From Rhizobium sp. Leaf262 (GTDB lineage Bacteria; Pseudomonadota; Alphaproteobacteria; Rhizobiales; Rhizobiaceae): 64,000 nucleotides of DNA. The stretch covers positions 62,001 to 126,000 of the forward strand of contig NZ_LMMM01000005.1 of the NCBI RefSeq assembly GCF_001422245.1, in the 5' to 3' direction. The notes under the pieces were generated by a model that was not told the origin of the DNA, did no database searches, and saw nothing but the letters and a program-made list of their open reading frames with translations. The position numbers and the translations under genes were made by a program. Positions 56,463 through 64,000 of this stretch are shown piece after piece; the first letter of the stretch is position 1, and the number at the start of each line of letters is the position of its first letter.

Positions 56463-56948
56463 TCAAGGCTTCCCCTTCGTCCACGTCACCGTCTGCCCAT
56501 ATAGCGGCACCGTCGAAATCGCCATCTTGGCCGAACCGTCGGTCAGCTCGCGCGTGTGCACGAGATAAATCAGCGTATCATTCGCCTTATCGTAAATGCG
56601 GTTGACGACCATCTTCTTCCACACCAGCGACATACCCTGCCGGAACACTTCCTCGCCCTTGGTGCCAAGGTCTATATCGCCCACCTCAACCGGGCCGGTC
56701 TGGCTACAGGATATGGCGTTGTTAGACGGGTCTTCGAACCAGTTGCCGTTTTTCAGCCGGTCGATCACACCACGGTCGAAATAGGTGACATGGCAGGTGA
56801 CGCCCTTGACCTGCGGGTCGGCGATTGCCTCGACAACGATATCATTACCGGTCCAGTCGACACCAACTTTGCCCACCACCTGCGCAGCGGCGGCCACCGG
56901 CAACAGGGCAAGACCTGCAATAACCAAGGAACGAAACGCTTTAGCCAT
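56463..56948 (-). CDS. creA: CreA family protein
   Basis: A 161-residue CreA-like protein with a signal peptide (about residues 1-23, LVIAGLALLPVAAAAQ). The mature region has VGKVGVDWTGNDIVVEAIAD and CHVTYFDRGVIDRLKNGNWF, with conserved Cys residues near 51 and 83. DTLIYLVHTRELTDGSAK follows. The periplasmic function of CreA is not established. ATG 56948 is chosen because it begins the signal peptide. Confidence 0.88.
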   Translation of the reverse strand: MAKAFRSLVIAGLALLPVAAAAQVVGKVGVDWTGNDIVVEAIADPQVKGVTCHVTYFDRGVIDRLKNGNWFEDPSNNAISCSQTGPVEVGDIDLGTKGEEVFRQGMSLVWKKMVVNRIYDKANDTLIYLVHTRELTDGSAKMAISTVPLYGQTVTWTKGKP

Positions 56949-57013
56949 AACCCAAACCCTCACATGAACTGCCATAGAGATAGGTCTGTGCGAGCCTACA
57001 ACAAGGCGTGATG

Positions 57014-57604
57014 TCAGCGTTTTCTCATGGTGCAGGGTGCGTAGCCGGTGGCGTGCAGCCGACCGGCGACCATGCCGATCTTTTCCGGTATGTGGTGGAT
57101 GTGCTCAACAGCAAGCGCCTTGGCCGCCGCAATCGATGCCGCCGCACACACCACCGCATCTTCAGCCGCATTGTGGTGGACGAAGCGCAGTTGCAGATGA
57201 TGGGCGATGATATTGAGCTTGTGCGATGGCAGAGACGGCCAGACGCGTTGCGACATCTTCACGCTGCAAAAATAGGAAAGCTGCGGATAACTCTGTCGAT
57301 ATTTGTCGAAACTCGCCCGCATGACGCTGAAATCGAAAGCCGCATTATGCGCGATCATGGTTGAGTCACGCAGGTCATCGGCAAACTCGTCCATCACCTC
57401 GGGGAATTCCGGCGCATCTTCCACATCATCAGGCTTGATGCCGTGAATGGCGACATTGAACGGCGAAAACCGCATATCCTTGGGCCGGATCAACCGCTCT
57501 TCCACCCGCACGATCCGCCCATCCTCGATCCACGCCAATCCGACGGAGCAGGCGCTGCCACGCTCTTCATTGGCGGTCTCGAAATCGATGGCGATGGTCT
57601 TCAA
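57014..57604 (-). CDS. DnaQ-like 3'-5' exonuclease
   Basis: A DEDD-type exonuclease, about 196 residues, related to the proofreading epsilon subunit. Motif I is AIDFETANEERGSACSVGLAWI near the start, motif II HNAAFDFSVMRASF near residue 85 and motif III with HNAAEDAVVCAAAS near 150. The start is uncertain: TTG 57604 gives LKTIAIDFE, and TTG/GTG codons lie further upstream. No polymerase gene is adjacent, so it is a free-standing nuclease, possibly in DNA repair or oligonucleotide trimming. Confidence 0.85.
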   Translation of the reverse strand: MKTIAIDFETANEERGSACSVGLAWIEDGRIVRVEERLIRPKDMRFSPFNVAIHGIKPDDVEDAPEFPEVMDEFADDLRDSTMIAHNAAFDFSVMRASFDKYRQSYPQLSYFCSVKMSQRVWPSLPSHKLNIIAHHLQLRFVHHNAAEDAVVCAAASIAAAKALAVEHIHHIPEKIGMVAGRLHATGYAPCTMRKR

Positions 57605-57740
57605 GGAGTGATTCCCGTTTGCTCTTCGCACGGCATAAAGCAAAGCGCCGTGAAATTGAACCGCTTACAGGAAACGGGTGGTCAAGCGCCACAGCCAGGA
57701 TTACACAAAAGCCGGGACGATATGGCGAGGGGAATTAAGC

Positions 57741-58652
57741 GTGGCCGTGCATAAACAGATGAATGCGACCGAATGGGCACTTCTGGTCGCCCTCTCGGTC
57801 CTGTGGGGCGGATCGTTCTTTTTCGTCGGCATCGCCGTCAAGGAATTGCCGCCGGTGACCATCGTCACGCTGCGCGTCTCCATCGCAGCACTAGCCCTGC
57901 TCACCGTCTGCCGCATCATGGGCTATCGCATGCCCACAGCCCCGCAAGTGCTGCGCGCCTTCTTCGGCATGGGCCTGCTCAACAACATCATTCCCTTCTG
58001 CCTCATCGTCTGGGGCCAGACCCACATCGCCAGCGGCGTCGCCTCCATTCTCAACGCCACCACGCCGCTCTTCACCGTCATCGTCGCACATATGCTGACA
58101 ACGGATGAGAAGCTGACCATCAACAAGCTTGCAGGCATCATCATCGGCTTTGCCGGGGTCGCCACCATGATCGGCCCTTCGGCACTCACAGGCGAAAGCT
58201 CCAGCCTCTGGGGCCAGCTCGCCATTCTGGGTGCTGCCATTTCCTACGCCTTCGCCGGAATTTTCGGCCGTCGCTTCAAAGCCATGGGCGTGCCACCGCT
58301 GGTTACCGCAACCGGGCAGATTTCCGCGTCCACCATCATGCTCATCCCCCTCGCCCTCATCATCGACCAGCCATGGACGCTCGCCATGCCAAGCGGCGAA
58401 GTCTGGGCCGCCCTGCTCGGCATCGCGCTTCTCTCCACAGCGCTCGCCTACCTCATTTTCTTCCGCATTCTCTCCTCAGCCGGTGCCACCAACCTCGCGC
58501 TGGTCACCTTCCTCATTCCCGTCAGCGCCATTCTGCTGGGCTCTCTGGTGCTGGGCGAACAGCTGGAGGCAAAACATCTGATTGGCATGGCGATGATTGC
58601 AGCAGGGCTGGTGGCGATTGATGGGCGGGTGTTTCGCCGCGGGGTGGCTTAA
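57741..58652 (+). CDS. EamA-family (DMT) transporter
   Basis: A 303-residue inner-membrane transporter with ten helices in two EamA repeats. The first starts EWALLVALSVLWGGSFFFVG, has TLRVSIAALALLTV and ends around ATTPLFTVIVAHML. The second repeats the plan, with GAAISYAFAGIFGRRF, SGEVWAALLGIALLSTALAYLIF and FLIPVSAILLGSLVLGE. Substrate unknown, probably a metabolite exporter. I use GTG 57741 with GAGGGGA eight bases before it; ATG 57759 is possible. Its end overlaps the phosphotransferase pseudogene by 4 bases. Confidence 0.88.
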   Translation: MAVHKQMNATEWALLVALSVLWGGSFFFVGIAVKELPPVTIVTLRVSIAALALLTVCRIMGYRMPTAPQVLRAFFGMGLLNNIIPFCLIVWGQTHIASGVASILNATTPLFTVIVAHMLTTDEKLTINKLAGIIIGFAGVATMIGPSALTGESSSLWGQLAILGAAISYAFAGIFGRRFKAMGVPPLVTATGQISASTIMLIPLALIIDQPWTLAMPSGEVWAALLGIALLSTALAYLIFFRILSSAGATNLALVTFLIPVSAILLGSLVLGEQLEAKHLIGMAMIAAGLVAIDGRVFRRGVA

Positions 58653-59546
58653 CTAGCGTCAACATGGTCGAAAAAAATCTCGCGAATGGTTCTGCGTGAC
58701 CATTCGGCGAGATGAGTACGGTTGGGGCGTTGTGCGGCAAGCGTAATTAAAGCTTTCCACAACGCCCAGCCCCGCCCCCGCTGCCATGTCTGAAGGTCGA
58801 AGGAAAGAGATTGGCGGAATACACGCCGACTGTCGCTGTCCAGCACGGTCCATGCCAGAATGAGGTCCGTGGAGGGATCGCCAACGGCACAACTACCGAA
58901 ATCGATGACCGCTGAAAGCCTGCCGTCTTTGACCAGTAGATTGCCTTCGGCCACATCGCCATGAAACCCAAACGGGTGCGTGCTGCCATTCGCTGGCGGT
59001 TGATTTCGCCCAGACGTCACGCGCCAAATCCACGTCGATTTCATCCGACAAAGTTTCAATCGCCGCATTTGTCTCGTCGCTATAGACACGCAACGAGCCG
59101 CCACGATGGAAGTTATGAGTAACGGCAGCGGGACCATTAGAGGCGTCGATGGCTTGAAGGGCCGTAAGGAACCCCGCGACATCGTGCGCGAGCAGATGGA
59201 GATCAATCTTATCAAGCTCCATGGCGAGCGGCTTGCCGTCCAGCCAGCAATAGATGGACCACGGCCAGGGAAAACTCTGCCCCGGCTGGCCCAGCGCAAG
59301 AGGTTCAGGAATTGGCAAAGGAAGATGCTTGGCGAGATAGGGCAGCCAAAGCTGCTCTTTTTCCACCTGCGCAACATAGCGTGACGCACTCGGCAAGCGA
59401 ATGAGCATCGCCTCACCCAGTCGGAAGCTGCGATTATCCCAGCCACTGCGCTCGACCATTTCAATGGGCAAGTGCGTCCATTGTGGAACCTGCTCCGCGA
59501 CCAGTGCAGCGACTGTCTCTGCCGAAACCTCTAGGCGATCATCCAT
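58649..59546 (-). pseudogene. Aminoglycoside phosphotransferase-like gene with a frameshift
   Basis: Two overlapping reading frames together form one APH-family kinase. The first (59546 to about 58970) begins MDDRLEVSAETVAALVAEQV and runs to the segment ASEWQHAPVW; the second continues with FHGDVAEGNLLVKDGRLSAV, carrying the catalytic loop HGDVAEGN, and VIDFGSCAVGDPSTDL, the metal loop. A single extra base in the CCC run (58967-58969) explains the break: removing one base joins the frames into about 298 residues. It may be a true mutation, phase variation, or a sequencing error. The intact protein would phosphorylate an aminoglycoside, homoserine or similar small molecule. Confidence 0.8.
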
Positions 59547-59607
59547 AACATGCGTCCTCTTGGCCGCATGTCACTTACATCCCAAGCACGAAAGCAATAT
59601 GACGAAG

Positions 59608-61815
<2,208 letters not shown>

Positions 61816-61896
61816 TTAACGCAGCCTGCCCACTTTTCAACGCCAAGCTTTCGCGTAATCTGATTTCCGGGAGCGAGCAGCAACGGGGACACGACC

Positions 61897-62511
61897 ATGG
61901 ACATGACGACGCTCATCGCATTTGCCGCCGCCTTCTTCGTTTTTGCAGCCAGTCCCGGCCCGGATAATATGACCATCGTCGCCCGCACCATCACCCACGG
62001 CGCGGCATCGGGCCTTGCCTATGGCGCAGGCACCGTGGCGGGCATCCTGATCTTCCTCACGCTCGCCGCCTTCGGCCTCTCCATTCTCGCCGCCGAGATG
62101 GGCACGGTGATGACGGTGCTACGGTACGCCGGTGCGGCCTATCTCATCTGGATGGGCATCAGACTGTGGACGGCGGAGCCGGTCGTGCCGGAACTGCAAG
62201 CCGTCAAAGCACGCGGCAGCCTGCTGTCGATCTTCGCAACCGGTATGGCGCTCAATCTCGGTAATCCGAAAATGCCGCTGTTCTATGTGGCCTTGCTGCC
62301 GAACGTGGTCGGAGCCTCGCTGACGGTAGACCATCTGGCCGCGCTGGCGGGCGTCATTCTCTGCGTGGAGACAATCGTCATCGGCGGCCATGTCGCGCTT
62401 GCGGTGCGTGCCCGCAGCCTGCTGCGCTCCGAAAAAATCGTGCGCCGCGTCAACCGCACGGCGGGTGGGGTGATGATTGGTTCGGGCGTTGCGGTGGTCG
62501 TCAGCCGTTAA
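61897..62511 (+). CDS. LysE-family amino-acid exporter
   Basis: A 204-residue membrane protein with about six helices, of the LysE/RhtB family. FAAAFFVFAASPGPDNMTIVARTITHG has the conserved SPGP motif, followed by GLAYGAGTVAGILIFLTLAA and YAGAAYLIWMGIRLWTAEP. The likely role is export of amino acids such as lysine, threonine or homoserine lactones. Its stop overlaps the recN stop codon region by 4 bases in convergent orientation. Confidence 0.9.
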   Translation: MDMTTLIAFAAAFFVFAASPGPDNMTIVARTITHGAASGLAYGAGTVAGILIFLTLAAFGLSILAAEMGTVMTVLRYAGAAYLIWMGIRLWTAEPVVPELQAVKARGSLLSIFATGMALNLGNPKMPLFYVALLPNVVGASLTVDHLAALAGVILCVETIVIGGHVALAVRARSLLRSEKIVRRVNRTAGGVMIGSGVAVVVSR

Positions 62512-64000
62512 TCCTGTGCCGCCAGGAGCTTGGCCGCAGCCGCCCTCGCCTCATCCGTGACGGAAGCACCGGCCAGCATGCGGGCAATTTCTTCGGTGCG
62601 GTGTTCGGGCTGCATGGTCGCAACACGGGTGGCGATGCGCTCGGTGCCGTCGCCGGATGGCCCCTTGGAAATCAACAGATGCGTAGCGGCACGGGCGGCC
62701 ACCTGCGGAGCGTGGGTGACGGAGAGAACCTGCACGGTTTTCGACAGGCGCTTCAGCCGCTGGCCGATGGCATCTGCTACGGCACCACCAACGCCGGTGT
62801 CGATCTCATCGAAGACCAGCGTGGGCGCCGAACCGCGATCCGCCAGAGCCACCTTCAGCGCCAGCAGGAAGCGCGAAAGCTCGCCGCCCGAGGCCACTTT
62901 CATGATCGGTCCGGGGCGCGTGCCGGGGTTGGTCTGAACGTGGAATTCGACGATGTCGATACCATCCGCCGTGCCGGAAGCAGCATCGCTGGTGACTTCG
63001 ACGGTAAAGCGTGCCCGCTCCAGCTTCAGCGCCGGGAGTTCGGCCATCACGGCTTCGGAAAGAGCCGAGGCTGCGTTATGGCGTTTTTCGGAGAGCGATT
63101 GCGCTGCCCGGTCGAAATCCGCCTTCACGACAATCAAATGCTTGTCCAGTTGGGCAAGTTTTTCTTCACCGGCATCCAGATCGGCGAGATCGGCTACCAT
63201 GCGTTCGGCCAGTGCCGGTAGCTCGGTGACGGGAACGCAATATTTGCGGGCAGCGGCGCGCAGACCAAACAGGCGCTCTTCGACGCGCTCCAGCTCACGC
63301 GGATCGAATTCGGTGCGGCGCAGCGCTGCTTCGACTTCCATCTGTGCGTTGGACAGGCTGTCGAGTGCGGCATCCAGCAACTGCACGGTTTCTTCCAGCA
63401 GGCCCGGCGCTTCATGGCTCTTGCGCTCCAACCGCCGCATCATGGATGCGATGACGGGCACCGGCGAGGCATTGCCGTTCAGGAACTCGCTTGCCTCGGC
63501 AATGTCGCCAGCAATGCGCTCGGATTTCTGCATCACCGCACGGCGCTCGGCAAGCTCATCTTCCTCGCCATCCATCGGCGCGAGAATTTCGAGTTCTTCG
63601 ACGGAGGAGCGCAGATAATCCGCCTCGCGGGCTGCGGCTTCCACCTTAGCGCGGTGAACCTTAAGGCCGCGCTCCGCGTCCTTCCACGTCCGATAAAGCG
63701 ATTGAACCGAAACGACGTCATCGGTTAGACCGGCAAAGGCGTCCAGAAGCGTGCGGTGGGCATTGGTATCGACCAGCGCGCGGTCGTCATGCTGGCCATG
63801 GATTTCCACCATGTGCTGGCCAAGCTGGCGCATCAATTGAACAGAAACGGCCTGGTCGTTGACATAGGCCTTGGTGCGGCCATCGGCAGATTGCACCCGG
63901 CGGAAAATCAGATCGCCGTCGTCATCGAGGCCGTTTTCGCGAAGCATCAGGCGGGCGGGATGGTCGATGCCCACTTCAAAAGTGGCGGTCACCTGCCCCT
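62508..64000 (-). CDS. recN: DNA repair protein RecN, 3' part
   Basis: The C-terminal 497 codons or so of RecN, an SMC-like ATPase for double-strand break repair; the N-terminal Walker A region lies beyond the window end. Visible are HMVEIHGQHDDRALVDTNAH near the start, a long coiled coil, the ABC signature KVASGGELSRFLLALKVAL and Walker B TLVFDEIDTGVGGAVA, and late VTHAPQVAARA. The frame stays open to base 64000, so the start is not visible. Its stop faces the LysE gene's stop. Confidence 0.96.
   Translation of the reverse strand, partial: GQVTATFEVGIDHPARLMLRENGLDDDGDLIFRRVQSADGRTKAYVNDQAVSVQLMRQLGQHMVEIHGQHDDRALVDTNAHRTLLDAFAGLTDDVVSVQSLYRTWKDAERGLKVHRAKVEAAAREADYLRSSVEELEILAPMDGEEDELAERRAVMQKSERIAGDIAEASEFLNGNASPVPVIASMMRRLERKSHEAPGLLEETVQLLDAALDSLSNAQMEVEAALRRTEFDPRELERVEERLFGLRAAARKYCVPVTELPALAERMVADLADLDAGEEKLAQLDKHLIVVKADFDRAAQSLSEKRHNAASALSEAVMAELPALKLERARFTVEVTSDAASGTADGIDIVEFHVQTNPGTRPGPIMKVASGGELSRFLLALKVALADRGSAPTLVFDEIDTGVGGAVADAIGQRLKRLSKTVQVLSVTHAPQVAARAATHLLISKGPSGDGTERIATRVATMQPEHRTEEIARMLAGASVTDEARAAAAKLLAAQD

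Overview
The window reads as a chromosomal segment of an alphaproteobacterium of the Rhizobiaceae, most likely Agrobacterium or a close Rhizobium relative. The evidence is moderately high GC, dense codon use typical of this family, a permuted two-piece tmRNA with an alphaproteobacterial tag (ANDNNAKEYALAA), mosaic palindromic repeats of the RIME type, and gene sets common in rhizobia (hflK-hflC-degP, recN near ligA, DUF4169, DUF2853, ribbon-helix-helix and DUF1127-like small proteins). The genus is an inference; no rRNA or tRNA gene is visible. There is no sign of a prophage, integrase, transposase, CRISPR array or plasmid backbone. This is mostly core genome with some accessory inserts.

Layout. 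0-9.3 kb: a FucU-type mutarotase, a DUF4440 protein, ilvC behind a TetR regulator with a perfect operator palindrome, a divergent HxlR regulator/quinone reductase pair, NDH-2, pdxJ, a regulator joining a MerR and a LuxR DNA-binding domain, and a short RecD-like helicase. 9.3-13 kb: a CHASE3 chemoreceptor ending in SWEEF, an aldo/keto reductase and a small membrane protein. 13-15.8 kb: ilvI-ilvH with a complete upstream attenuator (promoter, an 18-residue leader peptide full of Leu/Val/Ile codons, a pause hairpin and a terminator). 15.9-20.4 kb: a HerA-like ATPase, then miaA and serB starting back to back, and a GNAT acetyltransferase. 20.4-24.4 kb: an organosulfur-type operon (flavin monooxygenase, permease, binding protein, ATPase). 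24.8-26.5 kb: DUF4169, sspB, ssrA (tmRNA) and DUF2853. 26.6-33.1 kb: thyA-folA, hflK-hflC, degP, an RHH protein and a hydrolase. 33.2-43.5 kb: a giant AsmA protein, an FAD-linked D-lactate-type dehydrogenase, an RND efflux pair and an AhpD-like protein. 43.6-53 kb: a UvrD helicase, a YdcZ-type transporter pair, a DUF2778 (L,D-transpeptidase-like) protein, pncA, DUF2164, azlCD and an aminopeptidase P. 53-64 kb: prmA, an SCO protein, cheW, creA, an exonuclease, an EamA transporter, a frameshifted aminoglycoside phosphotransferase, ligA, a LysE exporter and the 3' part of recN, which runs off the window.

How the genes fit together. Three steps of branched-chain amino-acid synthesis lie here (ilvI, ilvH, ilvC), with an AzlCD exporter for the same amino acids. 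tmRNA and the ClpX adaptor SspB for its tag are neighbours, and HflKC and DegP add further protein quality control. thyA and folA form a translationally overlapped folate/dTMP pair. UvrD, LigA and RecN are DNA-repair genes. The most rewarding items are the apparently leaderless ilvIH attenuator, the ssrA-sspB cluster, the MerR-LuxR hybrid regulator, the single-base frameshift in the phosphotransferase gene, and the repeat families shared between distant intergenic regions.
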